Below are positions 10,379 to 20,437 of a stretch of 64,000 bases of DNA, piece after piece. The notes under the pieces are model-generated. The model did not search any database. It was given only the letters and a program-made list of their open reading frames with translations, and was not told the origin of the DNA. Every line of letters starts with the position of its first letter. The stretch's first letter is position 1. A program made the position numbers and the translations under genes. The DNA comes from Ignavibacteriota bacterium (GTDB lineage: Bacteria; Bacteroidota; Ignavibacteria; Kapaibacteriales; UBA2268), in NCBI GenBank assembly GCA_019637995.1, contig JAHBUQ010000001.1:1449517-1513516 (forward strand), written 5' to 3'.

Positions 10379-11845
10379 TCAATCCAATTTTCTTCGTAAT
10401 GCTAATTTTTCTAAGACAATTGATTTGATTATTATGAAAGCTTCAAATTTCAGAAAATGACCGGCTGATAAAAACAATACGATACTTATTGCAGTATTTG
10501 CAAGCAATTGAACTGCATAATTGAAATCACTCATTAAAATATTTGAGAAATAATTTATTAAATAAATAAATCCTGCAAGCCCTAAGTATGGAATGAAAAT
10601 TTTGACCTGCTCAGAGAATGAATAGTTGATTTCTTTTTTTGCTATTAAGAATCCAACCAACATAAAAACTAATGACACAAAAAACTGACCAATGACAATT
10701 AGCTGCAAAGAGCTGAGTGTAAATATTATTACAACAGTCTGAAAAACTTTTTTTGCAAGCTCAATTTTCATGTATAACTTTGATTTATCACGTGCTATAA
10801 GGATGTTGCCTATAGATGTAAATGCGGGCATGAACATTCCTTCGATTGTCAAAACAGCAAAAAGCGGAACTGCATCTAACCATCTTTCAGTAAAAAGCAG
10901 AACAAATAATGCTTCCCCATTTGCGGAGAGAAATGCGAGAATACTAAAATTAAGAAAACCCACCATTAGGAACACTTTTTTTAAGGCTGATTTTAGTGAT
11001 TCAATTTCATCTTGCAAATTGCTAAAAACCGGTAGCATTACCTTATTAAGCGTATAAGTAAATTGCAAGGGGAATATTTCAGCAGTCTGACGTGCACGCA
11101 TATAATAGGCAAGTTTTTCAGCTCTGAAAATTCTGCCAATCAGCATATAGTAAATTTCCATGTAAACAGCATTTACAGTATTTATAACAAGCAGTGGATT
11201 CGAAAACTTAAACAGACTTTTAAATGACTCCAAAGAGAATTTCCAGCCGTGACCCCACTTTCCAAAAATCCATAATTGCACAGTATTTGCGGCATTCTGA
11301 ATTAATTGAATATAAACAAGAGCCCATAATCCCATACCGTAGTATGCCATGATTATTGCAGTTATACCAGCAAGTAATAAACTTGTAAGATTAATTCTTG
11401 CCCATAGCTTATAATTTAGATTTCTGCTGATTATTGCCTGCTGAACTATTCCAAATCCTGCTACAAGTGCATTTAATCCGAATATACGAATAGCAAATGT
11501 AATAACCGGCTCATCATAAAATTCTGCTATTAGCGGAGCTGTTATAAAAATTAACAAGTAGAATAAAATTGAAATAGCAATATTAACTATCAGAACTGTA
11601 GAATAGTCTTCATCAAGTGGGTTCCGCTTTTGGATAATAGCAGTTGAAAGTCCACTATCGGCAAGGACATTGCCCATCACAAAGAATATCGTCATCATTC
11701 CGATTATACCGTAGTCAACAGGCGGTATAAGTCTTACAAGGATTAATCCGATAATGAAATGAAGGAAATAGCTTCCGCCATTTTCAAACAGACTCCAGAA
11801 AAATCCACTAATTGCTTTATTCTTTATGTGATTTGTTTCGTTCAA
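10379..11845 (-). CDS. WzxC-like lipopolysaccharide/polysaccharide flippase
   Basis: A 488-residue polytopic membrane protein with about 12-14 hydrophobic helices. Its N-terminus (GFFWSLFENGG, VRLIPPVDYGIIGM) matches MOP-superfamily flippases of the WzxC type, which move undecaprenyl-linked glycans across the inner membrane. The region around LADSGLSTAIIQKRNP is characteristic of that group. TTG start at 11845 (NETNHIK follows); no ATG fits. It stands alone between the clp operon and a TonB-receptor operon, so its glycan partner genes are not adjacent. Confidence 0.85.
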   Translation of the reverse strand: MNETNHIKNKAISGFFWSLFENGGSYFLHFIIGLILVRLIPPVDYGIIGMMTIFFVMGNVLADSGLSTAIIQKRNPLDEDYSTVLIVNIAISILFYLLIFITAPLIAEFYDEPVITFAIRIFGLNALVAGFGIVQQAIISRNLNYKLWARINLTSLLLAGITAIIMAYYGMGLWALVYIQLIQNAANTVQLWIFGKWGHGWKFSLESFKSLFKFSNPLLVINTVNAVYMEIYYMLIGRIFRAEKLAYYMRARQTAEIFPLQFTYTLNKVMLPVFSNLQDEIESLKSALKKVFLMVGFLNFSILAFLSANGEALFVLLFTERWLDAVPLFAVLTIEGMFMPAFTSIGNILIARDKSKLYMKIELAKKVFQTVVIIFTLSSLQLIVIGQFFVSLVFMLVGFLIAKKEINYSFSEQVKIFIPYLGLAGFIYLINYFSNILMSDFNYAVQLLANTAISIVLFLSAGHFLKFEAFIIIKSIVLEKLALRRKLD

Positions 11846-11892
11846 TTAATTCACTTATTAAAAGAGTCAATTACGTAACAAAACACATAATA

Positions 11893-12732
11893 TTAATTAA
11901 ATTTAAATATTGTTCTGTTTCTGCCAATAAATAACCCAAGTCCGCCTTTTACATTCCACTGAATATTCAAGCCCTCATTACCAAAAATGCCACCACTCAT
12001 TGAGCCGTTATATCTGGTGTTGTAATAATTTAGATATTGTTCATCATAAGAATCAATAAAATATTCATAGTTCTTAATCATTCTGATAATTGCATCATAA
12101 TTATTCATTCCGTCGCTAAATCCAAAATGAGCAAAAACTACTTTCAGCTTACCATCTTTATCTCTTTGATTATAATTATAAATACTGAAATCTCTGAAAT
12201 ATTCAAAACCTCTTTCTAAAAACCCGGTAATGTAAACATTTTTTGGTTTTGCGTCAATATAAGCAAATACTTCAATTACTTTTTCAGAGAATCTTATTTC
12301 AAAATCATAATAGATTGTTGTAGTATCATATTGTAATTCTACATTTTCCATTTGTTCAGGTATAAATGTAGAAGCTCGTGGATTATGATTCTTCCATTTT
12401 ACATCAAGTTGGTATTGCTTTCCTGCAAGAAATTGAATATCATTATTATTGTACACATCACCGTTGAAGTTAAGTTTATAACTTTGGTTATCACTAATTA
12501 TATTTACTTCAGCATCTGAAACCAAAGCTTTATTATAATCGTACTCATCTAAAGGGTTTAGTGTTCTTGTCAGATGGATACCTTCAAATTTTCCATTTGG
12601 TTCAATTACACCCCTTACAACAATTTGCTCTTTATATGGAAGTGAAACACCTGTTATCGTCTCTTCGCAGGAATTGATGAAAAGTCCTGCTAAGAATATC
12701 AAAATCAGCAATGAAAATTTATTTTTTATCAT
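11893..12732 (-). CDS. DUF4249-type outer-membrane-associated lipoprotein
   Basis: A 279-residue predicted lipoprotein: basic start, hydrophobic stretch, lipobox ending at C22 (INSCEE). The mature part begins with a beta-rich domain (EQIVVRGVIEPNGKFEGI) followed by alternating strands, the pattern of DUF4249 proteins. These are typically encoded beside TonB-dependent receptors in Bacteroidota, which is the case here, 12 nt downstream of the receptor gene. The role is unknown; an accessory surface lipoprotein for the receptor is a reasonable inference. Confidence 0.75.
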   Translation of the reverse strand: MIKNKFSLLILIFLAGLFINSCEETITGVSLPYKEQIVVRGVIEPNGKFEGIHLTRTLNPLDEYDYNKALVSDAEVNIISDNQSYKLNFNGDVYNNNDIQFLAGKQYQLDVKWKNHNPRASTFIPEQMENVELQYDTTTIYYDFEIRFSEKVIEVFAYIDAKPKNVYITGFLERGFEYFRDFSIYNYNQRDKDGKLKVVFAHFGFSDGMNNYDAIIRMIKNYEYFIDSYDEQYLNYYNTRYNGSMSGGIFGNEGLNIQWNVKGGLGLFIGRNRTIFKFN

Positions 12733-12744
12733 ATTTGTAATCCT

Positions 12745-15063
12745 CTAAAATTGAAAACTAAAACCAATTGTTGGTATGAACGGGAAAAGTGTAACTTGTT
12801 TAAGTTGTTTCTCATATTCGCCTGTATTTTCATTATAACCATCTGTAATATACCATGCAAATGGATTTCTTCGATTATATACGTTATATAAATTGATTGA
12901 AAATTCCATCGGATAATCACTCCACTTGAATTTATACATAAAATTCAAATCAAGCTTGTGAAATGCCGGTAATCTTGCGCCATTTCTGTCTGTATATTGA
13001 TACAGGTCATTTCCTCCGAAGTAATTTTCTCCTATTGGATTAAATCTGTACATTCCCGTTGGCATTGTGTATGCCTGTCCCGTACCATATACCCACGATG
13101 CACCGATTTCCCAACTTTCTGCAATATTGTAAGTTAGCACAAAACTTACGTCGTGTCTTCTGTCGTATCTTGGAGAAAACCATCTGCCACCGTTAAGCTC
13201 ATCAAATTGTCTGCGTGTCCAGGCGAGTGTATATCCAACCCAACCAGTAAAAGAACCAATTCTTTTGTTCAGAAAAAGTTCAAGACCGTATGCCTCTCCC
13301 CTGCCCGCAGTGAACTGGTCTTCAATTGGAATGCCAAATGTAAAAATACTCTCTTCCTTATATTCATACAGATTTTGCATATCTTTGTAATATATTTCTG
13401 CTGAAAATAAATATTCTCCACCTGCAAAAATATGCTCAAGACCAAGTACTCCCTGCCAGCTTCTTGATGGTTTGATATTTTCAGTTGATGGAAACCATAA
13501 GTCCGTCGGCAAAGTTATATCATTTCTTACTATAAGATGTAAAAATTGATGAGCAACCGCAAAACCACCGGTTAATGATGTTCTGTCCGAAAGACTATAT
13601 GAAGCAGAAATTCTCGGTTCAAAAGCAAAATAATCTCCACCCTGAAAATAAAATAGGCGGCTTCCAATATTTGCATTTAACAAATCTGTAATTTTCCATT
13701 CATCCTGCACATAAATTGCAGCTTCTAATGATTGAATTTCTTTTTTTGTTAAATTATCAATAAATTCGTTAGTAAAATCAAACGATAAATCAGAACGAAA
13801 ATTATGTAAAATCGCCTCCACGCCTGATTTAATTGAATGATTCTTTGCAGGAAAATATTCGGCTTCGGCTCTTAGCATAAAATCTTTGATATGTGATTGT
13901 GTATTAAAATTTTCACTAATATTTCTTTCATTAAAAATTTCAGTACCAAAAGTGTAATCAGTATAAATAAAAGAAAAATTTGTAAATAATTCAGGTGATA
14001 CTATATGCATCCATCTGATATTAGCAGTAGCGTTACCCCATGAAATATCAAAATTCTCATTAGAGTTACTTGGTTCTTTAAGAACATCACGCCCAAAAAA
14101 TCCACTAACAAAAATCCGGTCTGATTCAGAAAGCTGATAGTTTACTTTTGCATTCAAATCATAAAAGTAATAAATTGGCACATCATCATTTGAACCGCCC
14201 TGAGCAAGCCACGTCAAAATATCAAGATACATCCGCCTTCCTGATACCATAAAAGAAGAATTTTTATCTATCGGGCCCTCAAGTGTTAGTCGTGAGCTTA
14301 TCAGACTTATACCACCGGCTCCGGAGAATTTATCCTTAGTACCTTCTTTCATTGTCATATCAAGCACACTCGAAAGTCTGCCACCGTATTGTGCCGGAAA
14401 TGCCCCTTTGATTAACTTTACATCACGAAGTGCATCAGTATTGAATACACTTAAAAATCCACCCAGATGCGAAGGGTTATAAACAATAACTCCATCAAGA
14501 AGATTCAGATTCTGGTCCGGAGAACCGCCACGCACATAAAGCCCGCTTGAAAGTTCAGTTGATTGCTGAACTCCCGGAAGTAATTGCAATACCCTGAATA
14601 AATCCTTTTCACCACCTAATGAGGGCATTTTATTAACAAAATCTGTTGAAATACTAACCTGCGATATTCTTGAAGATGCCGGCTGATCTTTTTCAGCAGT
14701 TACAGTGATTTCCTGCATACGAACATCTTCAATTTCCATTTTTATATCCAATCGAAGCGGCTCGCCTTCGCTTACAATAATTTTCTGAATATATGTTGCA
14801 TATCCGACACCTCGTGCTACAAAATAGTATTCACCCGGAATTACTTTTGCAATTGAATAAAAGCCGAACTTATTTGTTATAGCTCCATTAAGTGGCTTTT
14901 TATCAGTAAAAATTGAATCTTTATAAAGTGCTACACGAAGAGATATTACACTTTCACCTGAAAGAGATTCAGTTACTCTACCTGAAACAGTCGAGCTTGA
15001 CTGATTCTGAGCAAATATTGTGAAACTAAATAGAAAAATGATTAATACAGATAATCTTAGCAT
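12745..15063 (-). CDS. TonB-dependent receptor with carboxypeptidase-like N-terminal domain
   Basis: A 772-residue outer-membrane receptor. A signal peptide (about 1-18, ending FAQ) precedes a carboxypeptidase-regulatory-like domain (about 25-110: SGRVTESLSGESVI, GFYSIAKVIPGEYYF). The plug follows (ITVTAEKD, LQLLPGVQQSTELS, LYVRGGSPDQNLNLLDG), then a barrel ending in an aromatic residue (GFSFQF). Such receptors import scarce ligands using TonB energy, and the ligand cannot be read from sequence. The DUF4249 gene is co-transcribed. ATG start at 15063. Confidence 0.92.
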   Translation of the reverse strand: MLRLSVLIIFLFSFTIFAQNQSSSTVSGRVTESLSGESVISLRVALYKDSIFTDKKPLNGAITNKFGFYSIAKVIPGEYYFVARGVGYATYIQKIIVSEGEPLRLDIKMEIEDVRMQEITVTAEKDQPASSRISQVSISTDFVNKMPSLGGEKDLFRVLQLLPGVQQSTELSSGLYVRGGSPDQNLNLLDGVIVYNPSHLGGFLSVFNTDALRDVKLIKGAFPAQYGGRLSSVLDMTMKEGTKDKFSGAGGISLISSRLTLEGPIDKNSSFMVSGRRMYLDILTWLAQGGSNDDVPIYYFYDLNAKVNYQLSESDRIFVSGFFGRDVLKEPSNSNENFDISWGNATANIRWMHIVSPELFTNFSFIYTDYTFGTEIFNERNISENFNTQSHIKDFMLRAEAEYFPAKNHSIKSGVEAILHNFRSDLSFDFTNEFIDNLTKKEIQSLEAAIYVQDEWKITDLLNANIGSRLFYFQGGDYFAFEPRISASYSLSDRTSLTGGFAVAHQFLHLIVRNDITLPTDLWFPSTENIKPSRSWQGVLGLEHIFAGGEYLFSAEIYYKDMQNLYEYKEESIFTFGIPIEDQFTAGRGEAYGLELFLNKRIGSFTGWVGYTLAWTRRQFDELNGGRWFSPRYDRRHDVSFVLTYNIAESWEIGASWVYGTGQAYTMPTGMYRFNPIGENYFGGNDLYQYTDRNGARLPAFHKLDLNFMYKFKWSDYPMEFSINLYNVYNRRNPFAWYITDGYNENTGEYEKQLKQVTLFPFIPTIGFSFQF

Positions 15064-15202
15064 AAAATTATTATTTTGGGTAAATTAATCTGTCAAAATT
15101 CAAATCACGTTAAAATATTAAAAGAATTGCTGATAATTTTATCAAAATTTTTAAATTTCAACTTTTTATGATAATTTTTATTTTAATTGCACAATATTAT
15201 GT

Positions 15203-15226
15203 TATTTTTGTAACTTAATATCTTTG
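15203..15226 (+). promoter_or_regulatory. Two overlapping candidate -7 boxes upstream of the YitT gene
   Basis: TATTTTTG (15203-15210) and TATCTTTG (15219-15226) both match the Bacteroidota sigma-ABfr -7 consensus TAnnTTTG. No well-spaced -33 TTTG accompanies either, so which one is used is unclear. Confidence 0.35.
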
Positions 15227-15247
15227 CAATTAAAAAAATATATTATT

Positions 15248-16183
15248 ATGATGGATAAATTAAAAATCAAGTTTCCTGTTACCGATTACTTCTTTATAGC
15301 TTTAGGTGCTGCCTTAATGGCAATCGGAATAGGAGTGTTTCTTGTTGAGGCAAAAGTAGTACCCGGCGGTGCAAGCGGACTTGCAATGATTACTTATTAT
15401 GTAAGCGGTGGAAAAATTCCGGTTGGTGTTGCTATCTGGGCAATCAATGTGCCACTTTTCGCATGGGGATATAAGGAATTAGGTAAAACATTCGGATTGA
15501 GAACGTTTTTCGGGTTTACACTTGTATCGTTTTTCATAGATTTTTTCAGGGGCGATATTCCTTTTTTCGGGTTCATCAGACTTCACGAACTCGACGCTAT
15601 AAAGTATTTAGCCGAAAATGATTTCTTCTTTCTGATACTTTTAGGAGCAGTTTTATTAGGAGTAGGACTCGGAGTTATTTTCAAATTTCGTGGAACCACA
15701 GCCGGCTCAGACATTGTAGCAAGCGTAATCCATAAGCGTTACGGCATGAAGCCGGGAACAGCAATAATGCTGATTGATTTTTTTGTGATTTCATTAGCGG
15801 GCGTTGTTATTCAAACTCAGGGATTATCTCCCGATATACCGGCATTATCATTAACTTTGTATGCAATGCTTTTGCTGTTTGTTTCCAGCAAGTTAATAGA
15901 TGTAATAATTGACGGATTTGATTATGCGCGCGCTGCGTTAATTATTTCAGACAAATTTGATGAAATAGGTCATGCGATAATGAACGATATGAGCCGCGGA
16001 GCAACTGCTATTAAAACAAGAGGACTTTACCGCAATATCGAACGCGAAATGATATATACGATTATAACAAGAAAAGAATTAGGTGCTTTAACTGAATTAA
16101 TAAAAAAAATTGACCCGACCGCTTTCATAATTATAAATAATGTTCATGAAGTACTTGGTGAAGGTTTCAGAAGAAGAATATGA
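15248..16183 (+). CDS. YitT family (DUF2179) membrane protein
   Basis: About 311 residues. Five to six membrane helices occupy the first 210 residues (GAALMAIGIGVFLVEA, PGGASGLAMITYYVSG, FRGTTAGSDIVAS). A C-terminal soluble DUF2179 domain follows (GATAIKTRGLYRNIEREMI). This is the YitT arrangement; the transported substrate, if any, is not established. The frame opens with TTG at 15224, but the ATG at 15248 (MMDKLKIKF) is preferred. The first candidate promoter box would leave a short leader for that start. Divergent from the TonB receptor. Confidence 0.85.
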   Translation: MMDKLKIKFPVTDYFFIALGAALMAIGIGVFLVEAKVVPGGASGLAMITYYVSGGKIPVGVAIWAINVPLFAWGYKELGKTFGLRTFFGFTLVSFFIDFFRGDIPFFGFIRLHELDAIKYLAENDFFFLILLGAVLLGVGLGVIFKFRGTTAGSDIVASVIHKRYGMKPGTAIMLIDFFVISLAGVVIQTQGLSPDIPALSLTLYAMLLLFVSSKLIDVIIDGFDYARAALIISDKFDEIGHAIMNDMSRGATAIKTRGLYRNIEREMIYTIITRKELGALTELIKKIDPTAFIIINNVHEVLGEGFRRRI

Positions 16184-16204
16184 TTAGTTTGAAGAATTTG
16201 ATTG

Positions 16205-16238
16205 GTTAGATGTTTTTCACCCTAAAGCAACATCTAAC
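16205..16238. terminator. Hairpin spanning the stop codon of the ZIP gene
   Basis: Inverted repeat GTTAGATGTT / AACATCTAAC (16205-16214, 16229-16238). It lies between the convergent YitT and ZIP genes, with one arm inside the last ZIP codons. There is no T run, so it may act as an RNA stability element rather than a terminator. Confidence 0.3.
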
Positions 16239-17026
16239 AACATCATAGTAGCAAAACCTAACATAGCGCCAATTGTAGAGAAATCTGTTTCATGTCCGGT
16301 TTGTGATTCAGGTATCAATTCTTCTACTACTACAAAGATCATAGCACCTGCTGCAAATGAAAGAGCAAAAGGAAGCAGTGGTTCAATAATTAGAATAAGA
16401 TAAGCTCCAATTACTCCTGATATGGGTTCTACTATTCCGGACAGTTGCCCATAGTTGAATGCCTTGAATCTTGATAAACCTTCTCTTCGTAAGGGTATTG
16501 AAACAGCTGCACCTTCAGGAAAGTTTTGCAATCCAATACCTATGGTTAATGCAATTGCTCCTGTAAGAACTCCTATTTCAGGGTTCGTTGCTAATGCTCC
16601 AAAAGCTATACCAATAGCTAATCCTTCAGGAATATTGTGGAGGGTAATTGCCATTAGTAAAAGCATACTTCGTTGCCATGATGTTTTGATACCCTCAGCT
16701 TTATCAATTGATAGACCTAAGTGTAAATGAGGTAAAATCTTATCAATAAGCAACAAAAATGCACCACCTGATAAAAATCCTGTTACAGCTGGTATCCAAG
16801 GAATGTTTCCACTTTTTTCTGCCATTTCTATTGCCGGTTTCAGCAAAGACCAAAAACTTGCTGCAATCATTACACCTGCTGCAAAACCAAGCATAGAATT
16901 TAGGAGCTTATTATTGATTGACTTGAAAAAGAATACCATGGAAGATCCGACTGCAGTAACAAACCATGTAAATAATGTAGCAACAAATGCTAACAAAACA
17001 GGGTTATAGTTTAACAATTCTTCCAT
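16217..17026 (-). CDS. ZIP family metal transporter (ZupT/GufA-like)
   Basis: A 269-residue protein with about eight membrane helices. Two diagnostic metal-site motifs are present: HNIPEG (in ITLHNIPEGLAIG) and the paired NFPEG (in LQNFPEGAAVS). ZIP proteins bring zinc and other divalent metals into the cytoplasm. A glutamate pair in FVVVEELIPE is also typical. It is the last gene of a minus-strand run, 17 nt after the flippase gene, and there is no clear functional tie to it. ATG start at 17026. Confidence 0.92.
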   Translation of the reverse strand: MEELLNYNPVLLAFVATLFTWFVTAVGSSMVFFFKSINNKLLNSMLGFAAGVMIAASFWSLLKPAIEMAEKSGNIPWIPAVTGFLSGGAFLLLIDKILPHLHLGLSIDKAEGIKTSWQRSMLLLMAITLHNIPEGLAIGIAFGALATNPEIGVLTGAIALTIGIGLQNFPEGAAVSIPLRREGLSRFKAFNYGQLSGIVEPISGVIGAYLILIIEPLLPFALSFAAGAMIFVVVEELIPESQTGHETDFSTIGAMLGFATMMLLDVALG

Positions 17027-17043
17027 TATATTTTCTTTTTATA

Positions 17044-18561
17044 TTAAATTTTTAAATTATCAGACATTTTATCTGACTTTTTGAAAAAGTTTCTGACAAA
17101 TGAAATTTCACCCTTTGTGAAGAATCCAAATATTCTAAGAAATAGCAGAAATAATCCAACTCCTGACAATTTAATAATAAATTGCAGAAAATCACTATCA
17201 ACTAAATTTACAAATTCAGTGATTAATATATATATTGATGCTGATATGATTATAATAATTACAACCCTTTTCCATTCATATTCCACTTTGAAATATGAAC
17301 GACTGAAAAAATAAATTATCAACATTGCAACAAAATATGCAAGAATTATCGAATATGCTGAACCAATATATCCTATTTCAGGCACTAATTTCATATTTCC
17401 TGCGATATTGACAATAACAGCGGAAATTAGTGCTATTGCCGTTGCATAAGTTTTTTTGCCGATAATGGCACCAATTGAGAAGTTTACGTACAAGCCATAA
17501 AAAAAGTAAGCAATTAATATAAAAGGGATGATATGAAGTCCTTGCCAATAGATACTATTAATCAGGCTACCGCCCGGGAATGGAATCCTTACAAGATACT
17601 CCAAAAAAAATGACAGAGTCAGGAATAACATACCGGCTATTAGAGTGTAATAGGTCAGGACTCTGCCGAATAATTTTGGAGAATCACTTTCTTCGTAATG
17701 CTTTAAATAAAATGGTTGCCAAGCAAAATCAAACACAGCAACAAAAATCAGCATTGGCACAGCCAGTCTGTAATTAACTTGATAAGTAGTGATTGCAATC
17801 TCTGAATCCGTCAGAATTTTTAGGATTGGTCTGTCGGCTACTTGCAGAAATACCGATGCAAGCCCGGCGGGAAACACAGGCAGAGCAAATCGAATCATAT
17901 CTTTTATCAAGGATTTATCAAAATCAAATACGAGATTTTCCAGGATGATTGGTATAAGCACTATAAATGCAAATAGATTAGCAGTTATTTGTGACCATAA
18001 CGCACCTTCTGCCTGCATATCGTAATTAATGAGTAAAATCAAATGAAGTATCAATGAAGTTACAACAACTAAGAGCTTGAAAAGTGATAATCTTACAGCT
18101 TTTCTAGTTACTCTAAGAAAATTAAATGGAATGTTGGATAACACATCCAAAAAAGGTATGAAAGCTGCAAGCATTATCATATTTGAAGCGTAGGGAATAT
18201 GACTGTATCCAGCAATTTCTACGAGATAGTTTGAATTCAGGATAATCAATAGTGTGACTAAGAATGCTAAAATATTTATTGCAAAGTATGAAATTGAGAA
18301 TGCTTGACGCGATTGAACCTCATCATCGTGCTTGAAAAAGCGAATATATGCTGCTTCCATCCCAACCGAATAAAATACAGCCAGGATAGCAGAAAAAGAT
18401 AAAAGATAAATCAGAAAATCAAATTGCGATGTAGAGAGAAAATTTGAGTAAACAGGTGTCAGCAGAAATGTAAATAGCCTTATGATAACTGAACTCATAC
18501 CATAAATTATAGTATCTCCGGCAAGATTTTTTAATTTACTGAGCATTTTTATAAATGCCAA
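17044..18561 (-). CDS. Oligosaccharide flippase (MOP superfamily)
   Basis: A 505-residue polytopic protein with about 12-14 helices. The N-terminus (LAGDTIIYGMSSVIIRLFTF) matches Wzx-type polysaccharide flippases. The start is uncertain: ATG at 18561, or ATG at 18546 (MLSKLKNLAG), which overlaps the methyltransferase stop by 11 nt and fits translational coupling. The methyltransferase upstream suggests a small glycan-modification unit embedded in a housekeeping operon. Confidence 0.85.
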   Translation of the reverse strand: MAFIKMLSKLKNLAGDTIIYGMSSVIIRLFTFLLTPVYSNFLSTSQFDFLIYLLSFSAILAVFYSVGMEAAYIRFFKHDDEVQSRQAFSISYFAINILAFLVTLLIILNSNYLVEIAGYSHIPYASNMIMLAAFIPFLDVLSNIPFNFLRVTRKAVRLSLFKLLVVVTSLILHLILLINYDMQAEGALWSQITANLFAFIVLIPIILENLVFDFDKSLIKDMIRFALPVFPAGLASVFLQVADRPILKILTDSEIAITTYQVNYRLAVPMLIFVAVFDFAWQPFYLKHYEESDSPKLFGRVLTYYTLIAGMLFLTLSFFLEYLVRIPFPGGSLINSIYWQGLHIIPFILIAYFFYGLYVNFSIGAIIGKKTYATAIALISAVIVNIAGNMKLVPEIGYIGSAYSIILAYFVAMLIIYFFSRSYFKVEYEWKRVVIIIIISASIYILITEFVNLVDSDFLQFIIKLSGVGLFLLFLRIFGFFTKGEISFVRNFFKKSDKMSDNLKI

Positions 18562-19510
18562 ACATCATTAAACTTTTCTTTTCTATATTAATTAGTTCAT
18601 CTTCAATCATAAATAATTTCGTTAGAAGACTTTTTGTTTCTTCATTTTGTTCATAGAAATTGTGGGCAATATCTTTAAGAATATGCATTAAAAGATTCCC
18701 ACCATAGAACTTTTCATAAATCGGTTCGAAGTATTTTCTCAAAGCAGGTAATATGTTTTCTGAATCCACAGCTTCCGATGGATCAGATACAAACATTCTT
18801 ATCAATCCGGGACCGGTAAATCTATTTTTAATTGATTTAGTTAAATATCTGGTTCTAAATTTTTCGGGAATTTCTGCTAATGTATTATTTGTATAATTTA
18901 TTTGTATATCACTCCATTGAAGTCTTTTTGGTCCGATATATTCATTGACAACTAAAAACCCGTTATTTTTCAAATATTTTGAAGTTATAGATGGAAGTAA
19001 TTTTACGACATTTTTAAAATGATGTAGTGAATTATCAAATAATATTACATCAAATTTTTCTTGATTAATATTCAGATTATTTACATCATTACAAATAAAA
19101 AAAATGTTGTCAAGTTTATTTTCTTTTGCCCTTAAGTTGGCACTTTTGATTCTTGAATAAGATATATCAACTCCAGTCACTTTGCTGAAAATTGGATTTG
19201 AAGCCAAATGCATTTCACGAGTTCCTTCGCCACAACCCAATGAAAGTAGCGAAACATTAGTTTTTGAATCTAAGAATTTTTCAACAAAAAATTTTTCATA
19301 AGTTATTTCGGGGTTACCGGTTATTATTTCATTCCATCGTTTGTATACTAAAGGTACACTCCACCAACCTGACCTTTGCATATCGCTTGAAAAACTTGAT
19401 ATTGTTCTCTTACTTGGGAATAAATTTATTTTGGATAACAAAAAAGATGAACCTCTCTGACGTATCCTTAAATAAGTTTCGATTATATCATCATATGTTA
19501 TTAAATTCAC
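18536..19510 (-). CDS. Class I SAM-dependent methyltransferase
   Basis: A 324-residue protein with a Rossmann methyltransferase core at about 80-200. Motif I is LLSLGCGEG; motif II acidic residue lies in VTGVDIS; the post-core motif is FDVILFDNSLHHF. The C-terminal ~120 residues are helical and unassigned. The substrate is unknown; coupling to a flippase suggests glycan or lipid modification (inference). GTG start at 19510, with ispH 27 nt upstream. Confidence 0.8.
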   Translation of the reverse strand: MNLITYDDIIETYLRIRQRGSSFLLSKINLFPSKRTISSFSSDMQRSGWWSVPLVYKRWNEIITGNPEITYEKFFVEKFLDSKTNVSLLSLGCGEGTREMHLASNPIFSKVTGVDISYSRIKSANLRAKENKLDNIFFICNDVNNLNINQEKFDVILFDNSLHHFKNVVKLLPSITSKYLKNNGFLVVNEYIGPKRLQWSDIQINYTNNTLAEIPEKFRTRYLTKSIKNRFTGPGLIRMFVSDPSEAVDSENILPALRKYFEPIYEKFYGGNLLMHILKDIAHNFYEQNEETKSLLTKLFMIEDELINIEKKSLMMFGIYKNAQ

Positions 19511-19537
19511 TTAAATTCCGATTAAGAAAAAGAAATT

Positions 19538-20437
19538 CTAATTAAATTTATTCTCAATACATGATTTTACATTTTCCATATACCATTGAGGAGTGCTGGT
19601 AGCACCCGAAATGCCTACGGTTTCAGCATTCTCAAACCAAGCCCAGTCAATTTCACTCAAATCTTCCACAAAATAAGTTCTAGGATTAACTTTAAGACAT
19701 GAATTATATAAACTCTTACCGTTTGAAGAATTTTTACCTGAGACAAAAATCATCACATCATTAGACTTCGCAAAATTAAGGAGTGGCTCTTCCCTACTTG
19801 TAACAGCTCTACAGGTAGTATCTCTTCCGATTAACTTACTTTCAATTTCACCCAAATCTATCAAATTATTAATTTTGGACTCTAAATACCCCTTAACTTC
19901 ATGGAATAAGTGTTTATCCATAGTAGTTTGAGACATAAAAATTGTTTGACGCTCGAAATCATTAATCTGCTTAGCTTCTTCCAGAGTTTTTATTACAGTG
20001 CACTCATCATTGCAAACACCTCTGAGACCAATAACCTCAGCATGCTCTTTTTTTCCGAAAATTATAATTTTATAACCCAATTCATAATACTTTCGGACTC
20101 TGTTCTGCAGATTTGTAACAAGCGGACAAGTGGCATCAATTACATTCATTCCCAAATCAGCAGTTCTTTTGTAAGTTGACGGAGGCTCCCCGTGAGCTCT
20201 TATGATAACCTTAGCATTCTTGTCATTTTTAGCAATTTCCTCTAAGTCATCGTGTGTTATAGTTGTCAGACCTTTTTCTTCCAACCTGCTTATTTCTTTG
20301 GGATTGTGAATAATATGCCCAAGTATATAGGTTTTTGAATCATTTTTAGCAGCAAGATTTAATGTTTCTTCAGCAATATCAACTGTCCGAACCACACCCC
20401 AGCAAAATCCTGCTTTTTCATCTATCGTAACTTTCAT
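19538..20437 (-). CDS. ispH: 4-hydroxy-3-methylbut-2-enyl diphosphate reductase
   Basis: A 299-residue IspH/LytB, the last enzyme of the MEP isoprenoid pathway, making IPP and DMAPP. All three Fe-S cysteines are visible: C12 (GFCWGV), C104 (DATCPLV) and C209 (TTCRAV). The catalytic glutamate and histidine lie in RAHGEPPS (80-87), and HIIHNP (41-46) is intact. The gene begins directly after the cmk stop codon, a pairing seen in other bacteria. IPP supply links to the undecaprenyl carriers used by the flippases in the window. Confidence 0.96.
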   Translation of the reverse strand: MKVTIDEKAGFCWGVVRTVDIAEETLNLAAKNDSKTYILGHIIHNPKEISRLEEKGLTTITHDDLEEIAKNDKNAKVIIRAHGEPPSTYKRTADLGMNVIDATCPLVTNLQNRVRKYYELGYKIIIFGKKEHAEVIGLRGVCNDECTVIKTLEEAKQINDFERQTIFMSQTTMDKHLFHEVKGYLESKINNLIDLGEIESKLIGRDTTCRAVTSREEPLLNFAKSNDVMIFVSGKNSSNGKSLYNSCLKVNPRTYFVEDLSEIDWAWFENAETVGISGATSTPQWYMENVKSCIENKFN